Origin: Heliocidaris tuberculata
Lineage: Eukaryota; Echinodermata; Echinoidea; Camarodonta; Echinometridae
Assembly: GCA_025618425.1 (NCBI GenBank)
Contig: CM046832.1
Span: 60,849,087-60,913,086 of the forward strand
Direction: 5' to 3'
Length of the DNA stretch: 64,000 nucleotides
Shown here: piece after piece, positions 36,401 to 46,544 of the stretch
Position numbering within the stretch: position 1 is the first letter of the stretch
How the letters are laid out: each line of letters begins with the position of its first letter
Notes under the pieces: model-generated
The model's input: only the letters and a program-made list of their open reading frames with translations
Database searches by the model: none
Told to the model about the DNA's origin: nothing
Translations under genes and position numbers: made by a program

Positions 36401-36736
36401 GCATAGTTGTGGTTGGTTTCAAGTTGGGATAAATTTGAATCAGTTACAAGACGGGGGCCCTAAAATCTACGAAAAGATTTTAATCTGAACAAGCTTAGTT
36501 GAGAATGGGTATCACAAACCTGGAAAAATAAAAGTTCATATGAAAAAATTGCTGATAATCTCTCAGCTGGCTTCCTTCCCATTTCTAATTGACAGGAAAT
36601 CGATGGCCAAGCCCTGCTACTTCTGACACTGCCTACTGTACAAGAATGCATGGAACTGAAATTAGGACCTGCCATTAAGCTATGCCATCACATTGAACGG
36701 GTTAAGATAGCATTCTACGAGCAGTATGCATCGTGA
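16545..36736 (+). CDS. SFMBT: SFMBT-type Polycomb protein (4 MBT, SLED, SAM), 21 coding exons
   Basis: Chromatin scaffold of the SCM/SFMBT family. My exon model: 16514-18482 (ATG at 16545), 18921-19133, 19793-19993, 20814-20962, 21863-21969, 22640-22734, 23405-23663, 25266-25354, 25670-25913, 26375-26484, 27592-27847, 29152-29246, 29840-30071, 32533-32578, 33156-33244, 33641-33878, 34088-34263, 34640-34971, 35367-35612, 36147-36278, 36596-36736. All introns are GT-AG and every junction keeps frame, giving 5,388 nt or 1,795 residues. Order: Q/A/P-rich N-terminus (1-869), MBT1-4 (870-1329), SLED (about 1375-1512), basic linker, Q-rich segment, SAM (about 1715-1793). The fly protein joins Pho/YY1 in PhoRC to repress developmental genes; a similar nuclear role is inferred. 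It is about twice the length of vertebrate SFMBT1/2, almost wholly because of the N-terminus. I see no FCS zinc finger. The start codon is the first of two adjacent Met codons, 31 nt inside the exon. Confidence 0.9.
19500..19720. repeat. Interspersed repeat with short telomere-like motif
   Basis: In the 19134-19792 intron of SFMBT. It contains GGTTTGGGTTAGGGTTAGG, two TTAGGG units embedded in otherwise unremarkable sequence, plus GGTGACAATTGCCCCAGGCC, which looks like a dispersed repeat. Too short for a telomere relic to be claimed. Confidence 0.35.
21200..21800. repeat. Degenerate tandem repeat (about 170-185 bp) in intron
   Basis: Blocks of the type GGTCACAC(A)..TTGACAGACC..TTTTGACATCT recur near 21221, 21380, 21556 and 21738, with AAAGTAGGTTTGAAT near 21516 echoed by AAAGTTAGGTTTGAAT near 21702. 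Mismatches are many. It fills most of the 20963-21862 intron. No coding capacity; probably the core of an old tandem-repeat-bearing transposon. Confidence 0.45.
22640..23663 (+). CDS. SFMBT: SFMBT MBT repeat 1 (exons 6-7)
   Basis: Residues about 870-987. It starts with the family hallmark [20 protein letters not shown], the conserved FxWxxYL entry helix of SFMBT proteins. The second exon holds the core: GMKVEV, the strand [20 protein letters not shown], the [10 protein letters not shown] stretch and the closing HPIGWC. RYDGW keeps an aromatic and Trp where the methyl-lysine cage of L3MBTL1 has Phe and Trp. The flanking introns are phase 1, the internal one phase 0. Confidence 0.9.
23956..24915 (+). 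mobile_element. Pearl/Helentron-like element, copy 1
   Basis: It begins TTGTCCCCGCCGAACGAAG and ends in a block CTTCCGGCGGGGAC, an 8-bp-stem hairpin (24882-24898) and ...CACTTGTT. The subterminal inverted repeat is GTCCCCGCCG(G)AA. Inside are a (GT)n run, a (CCGT)n tract at about 24041-24095, and four tandem monomers of about 145 bp, each ending with two ATGCAAAT octamers 10 bp apart. The subterminal repeats, microsatellite, central array and 3' hairpin without evident target duplication match the plan of pearl elements of bivalves and of Helentron-derived HINEs. It sits in the phase-1 intron after MBT repeat 1. Confidence 0.75.
25266..25913 (+). CDS. SFMBT: SFMBT MBT repeat 2 (exons 8-9)
   Basis: Residues about 988-1098. 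The first exon encodes the entry segment [20 protein letters not shown] and the second the barrel, with [29 protein letters not shown] and VHPLGWA. The closing motif has Ala in place of the usual Cys. The Phe-Asp-x-Trp cage strand is replaced by RSLGYPD, so methyl-lysine binding by this repeat looks unlikely. The exon and phase layout is identical to repeat 1. Confidence 0.88.
26375..27847 (+). CDS. SFMBT: SFMBT MBT repeat 3 (exons 10-11)
   Basis: Residues about 1099-1220. The first exon is unlike the other repeats: it encodes [20 protein letters not shown], where an FxWxxYL motif is expected. The second encodes [20 protein letters not shown], then PATVTEVF, a divergent cage strand ([14 protein letters not shown]) and FPIGWA. 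The cage aromatics are missing. The same phase 1/0/1 pattern applies. The internal intron (26485-27591) is interrupted by a foldback and a TA-flanked MITE. Confidence 0.85.
26644..27008. repeat. 365-bp near-perfect foldback in SFMBT intron
   Basis: The arms GGCCGGAATTCACAAAGGTG and CACCTTTGTGAATTCGGGCC start a palindrome that pairs for about 160 bp on each side with a short AT-rich centre (about 26815-26850). Arm identity is very high by eye, which suggests a young MITE. It lies in the intron that splits MBT repeat 3 and, in RNA, would fold into a long hairpin. Confidence 0.75.
27009..27172. repeat. MITE-like element directly after the foldback
   Basis: The start AGTCAAACCTGGTTTAGGG and the end ATACAGGTTTCACTGTA are inverted. 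The body contains GACCACCTG..ATAGAAAGACCAC. Related copies lie at 37519-37694 and, as a fragment on the other strand, at about 35277-35335. TA at the right end suits Tc1/mariner or pogo-type insertion. Confidence 0.55.
27418..27482. repeat. Compound (TG)n(TA)n(TG) microsatellite
   Basis: TG dinucleotides, then a pure TA run, then GTAT units, about 110 bp before exon 11. The plus-strand frame through it (Cys-Val, then Ile-Tyr repeats) is an artefact. Confidence 0.85.
27962..28739 (+). mobile_element. Pearl/Helentron-like element, copy 2
   Basis: Same termini and order as copy 1: TTGTCCCCGCCGAACGAAG, a (CCGT)n tract (about 28027-28085), three monomers of about 145 bp with paired octamers, the CTTCCGGCGGGGAC block, the hairpin at 28706-28722 and the CACTTGTT end. 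It begins 115 bp downstream of the exon 11 donor, in the phase-1 intron after MBT repeat 3. Flanking sequence is unrelated to that of the other copies, so it inserted independently. Confidence 0.75.
29152..30071 (+). CDS. SFMBT: SFMBT MBT repeat 4 (exons 12-13)
   Basis: Residues about 1221-1329. Entry [20 protein letters not shown] in one exon, core in the next: [46 protein letters not shown]. This is the best conserved repeat in the core, yet aligned by eye with L3MBTL1 repeat 2 the pocket Asp is Asn (AVNP), the Trp after FDx is Ser and the Tyr of the YDYW stretch is absent. In fly Sfmbt the fourth repeat is the one reported to bind mono- and dimethyl-lysine, so these changes matter. Confidence 0.9.
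29271..29472. repeat. 200-bp foldback starting 25 bp after a splice donor
   Basis: The arms CACGATAAAAACTACTTTCG and CGAAAGTAGTTTTTATCGTG pair almost perfectly over about 60 bp, with a loop at about 29340-29400. It lies in the intron between exons 12 and 13, whose donor is at 29247. Non-coding, MITE-like. Confidence 0.75.
30152..31206 (+). mobile_element. Pearl/Helentron-like element, copy 3
   Basis: The longest copy: the (CCGT)n tract is short and interrupted (about 30223-30262), but there are five monomers of about 145 bp, alternating between a long (CTCCTCTATTTC) and a short (CTCTATTTC) spacer form. Termini, CTTCCGGCGGGGAC block, hairpin (31173-31189) and CACTTGTT end are as in the other copies. 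It begins 80 bp after the exon 13 donor, in the phase-1 intron after MBT repeat 4. Confidence 0.75.
31289..32313. mobile_element. 1-kb element with TTAA ends in SFMBT intron
   Basis: Left end TTAA-AGATATGCTGGAGTACTGG and right end CCAGTACTCCAATATCTCT-TTAA are inverted repeats of about 24 bp. The interior is AT-rich apart from a GC-richer patch at 31840-31985 with a GAAAATCGC/GCGATTTTC inverted pair. No open frame. TTAA flanks point to a piggyBac- or Kolobok-type non-autonomous element. It starts only 82 bp after pearl-like copy 3. Confidence 0.55.
32533..34263 (+). CDS. SFMBT: SFMBT linker and SLED domain (exons 14-17)
   Basis: Two short exons ([13 protein letters not shown] and a charged [15 protein letters not shown] segment) lead into exons 16-17, residues about 1375-1512. 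These carry the Scm-like embedded domain (SLED): [49 protein letters not shown] and the Cys-rich end [13 protein letters not shown]. In the family, SLED binds DNA (shown for SCML2) and may aid partner contacts. It is highly conserved here, which anchors the SFMBT identification. Confidence 0.9.
33300..33600. repeat. Imperfect GAT-rich microsatellite in intron
   Basis: Degenerate GATGAT/AATGAT units between exons 15 and 16. The minus-strand frame with many Ile, Asn and Ser residues is a composition artefact. Confidence 0.75.
34640..35612 (+). CDS. SFMBT: SFMBT basic linker and Q-rich segment (exons 18-19)
   Basis: Residues about 1513-1705. Exon 18 is strongly basic: [17 protein letters not shown] contains an AT-hook-like RIGRPP, followed by [17 protein letters not shown], a strong nuclear localisation signal candidate. 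Exon 19 begins [18 protein letters not shown] and turns into a Glu/Gln coiled segment ([20 protein letters not shown], then poly-Gln) ending [11 protein letters not shown]. The CAA/CAG run makes this exon a candidate for length variation between alleles. Confidence 0.85.
36147..36736 (+). CDS. SFMBT: SFMBT C-terminal SAM domain (exons 20-21)
   Basis: Residues about 1706-1795. [19 protein letters not shown] opens the SAM fold (the Trp-Ser-Val entry is typical of Polycomb SAMs); [20 protein letters not shown] and [19 protein letters not shown] complete it, and the protein stops seven residues later at TGA 36734-36736. SAM domains of SFMBT, SCM and Ph link Polycomb complexes by head-to-tail contacts. 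The 36279-36595 intron contains a decayed foldback. Confidence 0.92.
36324..36463. repeat. Decayed foldback in the last SFMBT intron
   Basis: The ends GGGCCCCATCC and GGGGGCCC, with AATCAGTTGAAAT paired to AAATTTGAATCAGTT-type sequence, resemble the 16161-16319 element with many changes. Confidence 0.4.
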
Positions 36737-37434
36737 CATTTTTAACTTATTGGTCACCGCACCTCACCCTCACATAAAGCTTTATGAAGACAGGAGGGTT
36801 AAGTCATCCAGCCATGAACACTCTGCAACACGGCATGGTTAACCCTTTCATGCTGTTTGTTGTATGTCGTCTGCAGATAGGCACAATCAGTGTGGAAATG
36901 AGAGAATGCAGATAACATTCCTTGTGTAGTATGTGTCCTGACATTCTTCACCTATCTGTTACCATGACAGCCTCATCCAATAGTTCCTGAAGCATAGAGG
37001 GTTCAAATTAACCAAAGATTAATGTTCCACAGCACAGATCTCCTTCATGCACTGCTTGCTATGTACACATTGTACTACAAAAGGGCACAATCGGTGAAGA
37101 ATGAGTGGAAAAGGGACTATCCTCACTCCTACAGACATCATGTACGTAGACTGGAGAGGTATGGTGACCCATCATGAAAGCTACAGCTCCGCATACTTTA
37201 TCGTTTCAATTCCCTGTTTACCACATGCTCTCCACCGCACGGGGCACATTTTGTGTAGAATGAGTGGAACAAGGATGTTCCTTGACCTCAATCCAGCTGT
37301 TGTCTGCAAGTGTTGCTCCTACAACAGACATTGGTCTTAAGAGGCATCTGCTCGTGCTGGATGCCTCATATCTGAGTGCCCACCTAAGGCTTATAGGCCT
37401 ATGACAATAATAATAGTTATCTGAGCACTATAAT

Positions 37435-37436
<2 letters not shown>

Positions 37437-37467
<31 letters not shown>
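37437..37467. repeat. (CT)n microsatellite
   Basis: Pure CT dinucleotide run downstream of the SFMBT stop codon. A second imperfect CT run lies at about 38973-38998. Confidence 0.9.
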
Positions 37468-37470
<3 letters not shown>

Positions 37471-37518
37471 TCACATTAACGTATGCTGCACATAATCTTC
37501 TTCTATACAATGTCAACT

Positions 37519-37694
37519 ATAGTCCAACCTGCTTTAGCGACCACCTGTCTATGAAGACCACAATTTCTGTTTCCCTTGAAAAGTGTTTCTCATTGAAACA
37601 TGTATTAAACGAACTTGTATGTAAGGACCATGTGCTCATAAAGACCGTTTCTCTTGTCTCCTTTGAGCAGTCTTTATAGACAGGTATCACTGTA
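37519..37694. repeat. MITE-like relic related to 27009-27172
   Basis: The start TAGTCCAACCTGCTTTAGCG and the end AGACAGGTATCACTGTA form decayed inverted ends. The body shares GACCACCTGTCTATGAAGACC and TTTCCCTTGAAAAGTGT with the copy at 27009-27172. Confidence 0.55.
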
Positions 37695-38088
37695 TTAAAG
37701 AAAAGGTTGAGTTCTGGGAAAGGTAAAAATAATATGTGAGCTTTCTCATTCTTTTTATGTTAGTTTGGAAGATTATCATGGTAGAAATATCCCCTATAAT
37801 GAATTGCTCTTCAAATACCCTCATATTCAAAATATGACAAGAAACAGCAGAAATGTTCGGGCTGAACATTTGTGTGTAATCCCATATACACATTTCTGTG
37901 TGGAGTGCATGTGACTCTCAGAAGGATTGAGTCAATTTCTTATCATTTTGGTGATTCTGAAACCTTGCAGCATACACAAATTATTATGTGCTATATAATC
38001 AACTTTCCCAATTGCTTTGAGACAATTTCTTTCACAATTCAATCTTATGACCAGAACTCAACTTTACCTTTTACTTTGTAAAGGTTGA
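37695..38088. repeat. 400-bp dispersed repeat, copy A
   Basis: Starts TTAAAGAAAAGGTTGAGTTC and ends with the inverse CCAGAACTCAACTTTACC. It matches 63225-63616 along its whole length, sharing for example CCATATACACATTTCTGTGT. The inverted ends suggest a MITE family. Confidence 0.65.
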
Positions 38089-39763
38089 GCAGCTAAAAAT
38101 GTATTTGCTTGTTTCCTTATTTTGGGATAGACCTTTGAGAGTAAGTCAATATAAGTGAAAAAATTTCTCTGTGGCCTCTTTGACTATTTCTTAGTGACTT
38201 GTAAGCACTCTTCTCGTCAGGACAGCTAAACAGACCATGTAGAAGTACCAGATTCAAGCAAATCAATAATTAGAAACAGATTTGTTATAGTTTAGAAAGG
38301 AAAACTTTTAGAAATAGTCACTGATAGGAACAACTGTATGATAATTTCTTTTGACAGGAAAGCACCTGACACTTTTTTTTACTAAAGATGAAATGTAGTC
38401 TAAAATAGGAATATGCAAGTACTAGAGTTGGGTTTAAATACACCTTTGCCACCGTCTTTCTGCATCGAAATGTGTGAAAACGTTTGCTGCAGTGTATACC
38501 ATGAAAGGATTATTGAAATATTCTCTCATTCTTTGCTTGTTTCTGTCTGGAATGGTTGTGGTATATATCCTGCTTGAGCTGTAAAGATTATGTACTTTTT
38601 GTTTTTTTATCAGAAATGTTATGAAAAATTAAGAAAATGAATACTGCATGTGATATTTCCAGCTATATTTCATGGATTTGTTATTGGTGCTATCGCTCTG
38701 CTATTTAAAAAAAAAGAAATGCCAAAGCTATCTAGATAGATAACATGGAAAATATATGGACTAAACAAGAAAGTATACACAGATTTGCTATATGAACGAA
38801 AGAATAATGTGATTTTGAAAGGAATCAAATATATAGTAAATTGCTAGCCAGGTTTTATAGAATGAAGTGTATTTATTTTGCTATTTGCAAGCCATGCAAA
38901 TTAGGGTAGATTTTATTTCTAAAACAAATTCAGACATGAGATATAAAAGTTCCTGCTGGTTTGTTGTTGTTACTCTCTCTCTCTCTTTCTCTCTCTTTAC
39001 TTTCTCATGTCTGTAATTTATAATAGAGGTTTCTTTATTCCTAAGAAGGAAAAACTAGTTTTGTTGCATGCTAAGCTACAGACGTTGACAAGAAGGTTGA
39101 GTTATGATAAAGTAGAAAAAAATAAATGTGCAAAATAATCTTTGATCTTTTTCTTTTTATGCCCATGTTGAAGAACATCATAGCAGCCATGTCCTATGAA
39201 AAGGATTGCTCTTGCTCCATAACCTGGTAAAGGTTTTGCGAGTATGTGAAGTTATCTTATGGTAGGTCAATCAGCGATTGAAACCAGAAAGAGCAAATTC
39301 TCTGTAAACAATCCAAAGTTTCAGATATTCTTGTGGATTTAAAAGAAAAAACCTCACAACAACTTATGGTATTTTGTCCTTTATACTGCACACACGCAAT
39401 CCTTGTACTTGCCTTATGATTAACAGAACTTTAGGATTATATCTGTCTTTGGATACCCAATTAAGATATAATTAGCAACTATAAATGGATTGTATCAATT
39501 CAGAACAAGAAACCTTGCAATTCCTGCTTCTCCATGACATTTGAAAGATCCCATGAGAATGTATTGTGAATTTTCTTGTCTCGTGACCTGTTTCCATATA
39601 ACAATTCTTTCCACTTTCAGCTTCATTCTTGTGTGATTTTAAAATTCTGTCTCCTACACAGGCAGCTTGCTGTGTAGTTAGACCTAATTTCATGGAAAAA
39701 AGAAATTCTTTTGTCATGTCATAACCTTTGGTTCCCCCTTTAATAGTCTTTTTATGCCTCTGC

Positions 39764-40050
39764 CCACCAAAGGTGATGCCAGAATCATTATGTTTCCGGG
39801 TTGTCCATCCGTCCCACTTTCTTGTTAACGTGATATCTCAAGAACCATTTGAGGTATGAATTTCAAACTTGGTGCTGGTATGTATCACCATGGGAAGATG
39901 ATCTGATTAGATTTTAGGTTATGTAGGTCAAAGGTCACAGGGGTCAATTTCTGAAATTTCAGGTGTTAGCCTCATTAACACGATATCTCAAGAGCCATTT
40001 GAGGTATGAACTTCAAATTTGGTACTAGTATGTATCACCATATTATTATT
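39764..40050. repeat. Transposon relic with two 150-bp tandem units
   Basis: The sentence-like block CGATATCTCAAGAGCCATTTG..GGTATGAA.TTCAAA.TTGGT.CT.GTATGTATCACCAT occurs twice, at about 39828 and 39978. This is another central-tandem-repeat element, unrelated in sequence to the pearl-like copies. Confidence 0.5.
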
Positions 40051-42469
40051 ACACTATTTTGTATACATGACTGGGAGAAGACATATGAGATGCAGTCGCA
40101 TTCATTTTCTTCATCATAACTTATTGAAATCAAAAGGCTCCTCCTTTCAATCTATTACCTTCAGGAAATGCATGGTTGCTTTATTAAGCCCACTGGTATG
40201 AGATTTCAGTAGTCTTCAAGTCAATAGAAAACAACCTACATCGTCTTTGAAGTGATGGGCTGTGTCTTATAAATATTCATTTTGAAAGGTCCATTTATGA
40301 AATCTCTCTTGTTTTTTTTGATTACCTCATTTTTTTAATCATCTCACTACGGTGCAACCTGAAGAATTTTGTGGATTTCACTCTGAATTCAAAGATTAAT
40401 TCATGTAAATTTTTTTTTTTTCATTGTTGGAATGTTTGTGTCATAAGTTATGTCATCAGATGAGTGCAAGTTGTTAATGTCGCCAGCAGGAGTTTGTACT
40501 CAAGGACAAAAAACATGTTATGCAGTTCATGAAGCCATTAAAACTTTCATATATAATGGCGACTTACGTCAAATGATAGTGTGTGCCAACTATGAAAGAA
40601 GAAGAAGACTCTGAAGACAAAAATAAATGAATGTCATAACTCATAGACTGCTTGAGGAGTATGGTTATATAAACATAAGTATGGTGTTAGAAAATGCAGC
40701 ATTTTACAAAGTGATAAATTTGAGGATAGTAATCCTTTACAGGCAACAAGAATAATGCTGGGGTTTTTTTTTTTGTATGTTGCCATGTTGATGAATCTAA
40801 TATATTTGCTTATCAATGCCTTTGCCAATCAGTATATTCAGCATCTGATTTTATTTTTTTTCTTTCACCTGCATTTACTGAAGAAGTTTATTTCAGATGG
40901 TCTTTTGCCTATGGAGTGTTTTGTAGGGTTTTTTAAAAACTTAATTACATAGGCAAGGAATGAGAAAGCTTTGCAAGGCAATCATGGAAGAAAATACAGC
41001 TCGAGTATGAAAGATAAGAAATCTACATCATGGGTGATAAAAAAACAACAACAACAAATGAGTGTAACCAGCAGTCTTTAATTAGTAACTGTACAGTTTT
41101 CTTTTCGAAGATGCCGAGTATCATTTCGGCATGGCTATGTAGTAGTAATATTATATTGCCATGTTGCATGATAAAAAGCAGATATGTTCCTTGACTAATC
41201 ATCATTAAACAAGTTCAAAAGGAATGATGATTATGGGATATAAGAGCTGAAGCCCATGTGGTCTCTTGAACAGAGTATTCTGTGACAAAATGAATTTCAT
41301 TTGAAAAAGTGCTGATGATGCCCATGCCAAACGGCCTGTTGGGTACAGTAATGACTTGTCATGTAGTTACAGAATTGGTTATCAGTATCTTTCTGCTTTA
41401 AAATGAATTTGAATAGTTCTCTTGATACAAGATAATTTTGATGATACCATTTGCAATAGTCATTTCTTTATGGAATCGGTTGATTAGATTTCTTATTCTT
41501 TTGTTGAATGAGTAATTATGAAATTCTTTGGGTTGATTTTGCATTGAAGCCTGAAATGAGTTGAATTGAAGCCATTATAAAGTAAAATGCCTCTTCATTG
41601 TTTCCCAGATGGAGAGTTCAAGCTCTTTAATGCAAGTAAACATTGTTATTAATGCTCTCCCTAAGTGAAGTACAAGTGGATTTGTAGATAGCCATTGCTA
41701 TGTCAGGGAGGCCTTTTACAACCAAATTCCACCAACAGGGTTCACTTCAACTGATTCTACTAAACTGCTATTTACATGAGGCCATTTATTCACTAAAAAT
41801 GGTCTAGTGTTGGAGTAGTCAGTTGATCCCACCTGCAGTAAATTTAGATCACCATCTTAAACTGAACATGCAGGTGGTCTTGTTTGTAGTAGTTTTAACT
41901 AGATTTTTGTTTTATTTTGTTTTTATAATTTGTGGTATTAACAATTTGAGTTGACGGTATTTTGTTAGCACATGCGCTGTAAGAGTTTATATTCTATGAT
42001 ATTGACATGTAAATATAAAGATATTGTATATATATTTTCATACGACAAGTAGGAAACCGCTATAAACTGATACAGTGCTAGGGTGGAACTTTTTAAGTTG
42101 TCATTTTCTGAATTGAATGAGAGATGAAACGGAAAAATGTGATGTTATGATAAATGGCCCACATCATCTATTATGTTTCAAAGATATTTTTCTGTTGTAA
42201 GAATGAGTATGCTTTGAATTGAAAGAATATATGTCTGATGAAATAAAAACATGTATTAATTGATTATTTATGCATTCCCCTCAAATTGTATTATTTTTTT
42301 TATATCGTGTCACTGTCACTTCCTCTTCAGTATGCAATGGCATCTCACAATTTTGATGCTTTGAAATTTAGGTTTATTTTACCCGAGTGTTAAAAAGCAA
42401 GTTCATGCTTTGGAGTAGCTAGGTAGTACCCAGAGGACCTTCAGTTCCTTTCTTGAGATGAAACCGATG

Positions 42470-42560
42470 GACTTGATGATGACGATGATGATGATAATGA
42501 TGATAAAAGTGATAATGAAGATGGTGATAGTGATGATGATGATGATGATGATGATCTTTA
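42470..42560. repeat. (GAT)n microsatellite
   Basis: GATGATGAC-type units giving spurious frames on both strands (Met/Lys one way, Ile/Thr the other). Poly-C at about 42630-42643 follows. Confidence 0.85.
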
Positions 42561-45500
42561 GGATGGTGATGATTTCTTCTTTACTAGTATCGACAGCATT
42601 CGCCTCTGCTGTGCGATCAGGGTTCTTGCCCCCCCCCCCCCCCGGGAAAAAAAATGAATAAAAAGTCTTACAGAATTCACTTACATTACCTCCACATCCT
42701 TGAGCATAGGAATTAATATATAATTCACACAAGGGCACTGTCTTTGTTTATTAACCCGGACACGAACCTCGTCTATTTTTCTGGTTAGATTTTCCGGGGG
42801 GGGGGGGGGGGGGGAATATGAAATTCAACCAACTGAAATTTACAATCGGTTATCATATTTAGTTTTGTCATAATACATATACCACACGTTGGTGGTTTAA
42901 TGATGTTACATAGATTTTGCAGGCTGCGATCGATGATTATAATGCTCAACAATTTATGGCTGACTAATCGATGTTCTGTTCAATTTCAAAAGGAATGATA
43001 ATTGTATTCCGCCATTTATATTTGTATGAACCGCACCCTTTTCGTAATCTAGTAAAGTTGTATGAAATATAATACACTGGTTATCAATCAGGGGTCCGCA
43101 TTCCATCATGCTCGAAGGTTTTAGGAAATAGATACAGAAAGCTAAAACGCCTGTCACTTTTTACTGATAGCATTCGGTGGTACTGTACTATTCAGTGTAC
43201 TTATGAACTTTGTATGTCGACTATTATACCTTCAAAGATGGTATCATATTTGGAACTGAACAATATAGAAGGGCATTATTAAACTTTTTAAAGGCGATTT
43301 TGTTCGTCAGTCATTTTCCTGCTATCTTCCTTCATTGTCTCACCATAACAAAACCGTGCATTATCTTTGCATATCACTTGTTTATATTCTTCAGAGTTGC
43401 TCTTCCATTCTAAGCACAGCAAGATTAAACGAACCCTGTAAATTTCATTCCGCTTTCGTAATTACAGACCAGTCATCCATAGCGGATATATTAATTAAAA
43501 GAAATATAAAACAAACATTAACAAAACTTCTTATCCATGGATACGGAACGAGATTCCGAGTGCCTATATAGGAATTCAATTTTCAAAGTGTCGATCATTC
43601 CTTGTCAAAATGGCAATGGCAATCACAGAAACGAAAATGTCGATTTTTTTTTCCTCCGGTGCATGATGTCAAGGCATGCGCCATAGACCATCCTTCCGTC
43701 AAAATCCATTATATGTTTATTGATTGATTTCGATCAGTTGCATTAAAAAAAAGAACGATTGCAGCTGTTGCCATCAACAGATTTGGGTTAAAATAAAAAA
43801 TAGTTTGGCAGTCTCGTTCTCATTTTCAAAAAGCTATGAAAATGTAATGCCATGCAACAGGGGAACATGAATTAAATTCCACAATACTCATGTGTCGTTT
43901 ACCCGGACACAAAATATCCTCGAAATAACATTCTTTGGGAAGTAGATCAACAGTTGGTGTTTGTGACTCTATGGTATATCATTCTTTGACAAGGAAAGGC
44001 AGATAACAAATTCCAAGAAGGGTGAAATTACGTGTTTTGATGCGCTGCCAAAGTGATAACTTATATATATTATAGTTTTCTTTTCTTCATGCTCCGTTTT
44101 TAGCATCGTTATAGTTTCTCCTTGTATTACACGATGGTAGTTCCACATCTGGAGAGCCGGGGTGGCCTGACATCTATTACTCGAATATCAAATTTGAAGT
44201 TTTAGAACTGCGCGAGCGAGCGAAGCGAGAGAGCAAAAATTTACACTTTTTAATAATTTTTTTCCCACTTAAAAGATAGTTTCTAAAAATCTGTAGGGCT
44301 ATAACCACCCCCAATGAATTTCTCCGATGAAAGAAAGGGGGCAACAAGAGAGAAAAAAAAGGAAAGGCATTTCAAAAGTGATAGTAAGACGAGACATCCT
44401 ACAGTGTCCTGACCCTACCCCCCCCCCCCCCCCCCTACCCGTTGAGCTTCCTTGCATTATTTTCGTCTACCAACCCCCACATGCACACTCTGCGCCTGGC
44501 TGTTGCAAAGAATGAAAAAAAACTTGAAATATATGTAGTTTGTCTGTGAATATATGCAGATGTTTGGACAAAGTTCACACTCCATATTATTATTTGCTCG
44601 AATAAAACGACACCATTGGCATCCAACAAGTTCGTTCTCTCATATATAAAGAGCTATTATACCTACGTCACGCTATTAAACGTCAGAGTTTTATTCTGAA
44701 CAAATGTTTAGCTGAGTTCTGTCACGTCCGCTCAACGAGACCTAAAACAAACATACGTCATAATGTCATGACCCCCGGGGTTATTTATGTATGCGATGAG
44801 CTTGAAAGAGACAAACAATACATGAATACCTACAAAATTATCAGGATTGGATGTTGGGTTTCCATAACTACCATGAGAACGAACGGAAGTTTTCTTGAAA
44901 AGGAACGTGAGAAAACAAGAAGCATTCATTACTACTAAAAACTGTGCATGAGTAACATAATGGTAGTCAGGGGCGGCAGAGCAGAGGTGAAAGGCGGCTT
45001 ACAGATGGATACATACGTCTTAAGACGATAAAAACAGATAATTCTTATTTCCAATCAATGAAATATCTGCCATCATTAGTCACGTTATCTGCTCACTGTG
45101 AGTTTACCGTCCTGATACAATCGCATTATTTTTAATAGATATATCAGACAATCTCAAGTGACTTTTTACCCAAACCAAACTGAAATTCTATCATGTAAAA
45201 ATACATCAGGACTGAAGTCATTCAGTTGCTCTTTCAGGGGTCAATGCATCCTTTGAATATGCCTCCACCAAGTGCCCCCTCCAGTGAAAATTCCTGCAAT
45301 GTATGCCCTTCTCTGGAATAATATGACAAACAGTTGTTGCACTCCAGATAGGTACATTTTAGTGATAAAATAAACCTTTTCAAAACACCATCATTTACAT
45401 GCAGGTCAATAGAATAGAATAGACCTTGATATCCTATACAGGCCTTGTTATTCTTTTTGTGTTTGATAAGCTAGAACTTAGAAGCCGTATAGTGTGGACA

Positions 45501-46544
45501 TATGGGTACGAGATAGGGGGGGGGGGGGGACTGGGAACTTGCAGCAAGTTCCAGAATTTTGAAATTAAAATTACCCTTATTCAGCTAGGCAACCGTTTCA
45601 TGTAGAGAGGTGGTCTATATATAATTTTCATATAAGCCTATCATTTTCATGACAAATACGTTTTCTCTATACAACAATATCAACAAGGTCCAGCAAGATA
45701 AGTCATGCAGCCCCCCCCCCCCCCCCCCCCATTTCTGCGGGGATATTTTGCCCCGACGCTCATGGCTGTGATGAAATATGGACTTATCTTGCAAAGGCCA
45801 AATAGAATTGAACTCAGATCTGAACAGCACGTAAAATGACACAATCGTCAGAAAGAATACAAATGACGGTGTTTTGAATGGTGGGAGTTTCCATGTTCAG
45901 AGTCCTCGATGATTACAAGCAATCCACAATTAGAATTAAATTTATGATGGGGGGGGGGGGGGTGTAGCTAGTAATGTTCTCATAGTCATGCATCAAACAC
46001 TGAGAGTTATTCTGATAGCCAACTTTTACAAAAGCTGAAGGAGTCAACAATGTTTACGAACTACTGACGTTTCGCCCAAGATCTCATTGAAGCCGCTAAC
46101 AATATTACACCTGCCGTACGTTTGACTGACCCAACATAAAGCCATACGAATGGTATGAGCAAATATTGGGTTGCCTACATAGATTGCACAATGCCAGGGC
46201 TCAAAATGAATAGTGATGGTATGGGGTTGGGCGTTTCTTCAAACAAAATAAAGGACATTCTGTTGCAACTTTTCCATGACAATAGGAGTGCCGACTATTC
46301 ACCAAAAAGAGAAGAATGAATTTTGGGAGTTTTGCAATAAAGTGTCTCATAATGGTGAAACGTCAATATTTTTAAGTGAAATGAGACTGTATGTATTTAT
46401 AATGTAGGCCTATATGCATGCCCGTCCCGTAATCAATGTCAAAATCGCCATAGGCAATATCATTTTTAAATTGAATTGTGTAGATGAAAACCCAACCACA
46501 CGAATCACGCTTTGAATAGAAGAGTCAGAGGTGAGAGGAATGAA

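Larger units (their letters stand above)
36737..42260 (+). other. Probable SFMBT 3' UTR or 3' flank
   Basis: AT-rich, without exon-like frames on either strand. AATAAA-type signals occur near 39119, 40622 and 42240; the last, in GATGAAATAAAAACATG, is a plausible distal poly(A) site, but the true end cannot be told from sequence. A TC microsatellite (37437-37467), MITE relics (37519-38090) and a tandem-repeat-bearing relic (39764-40050) lie inside. Confidence 0.4.
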
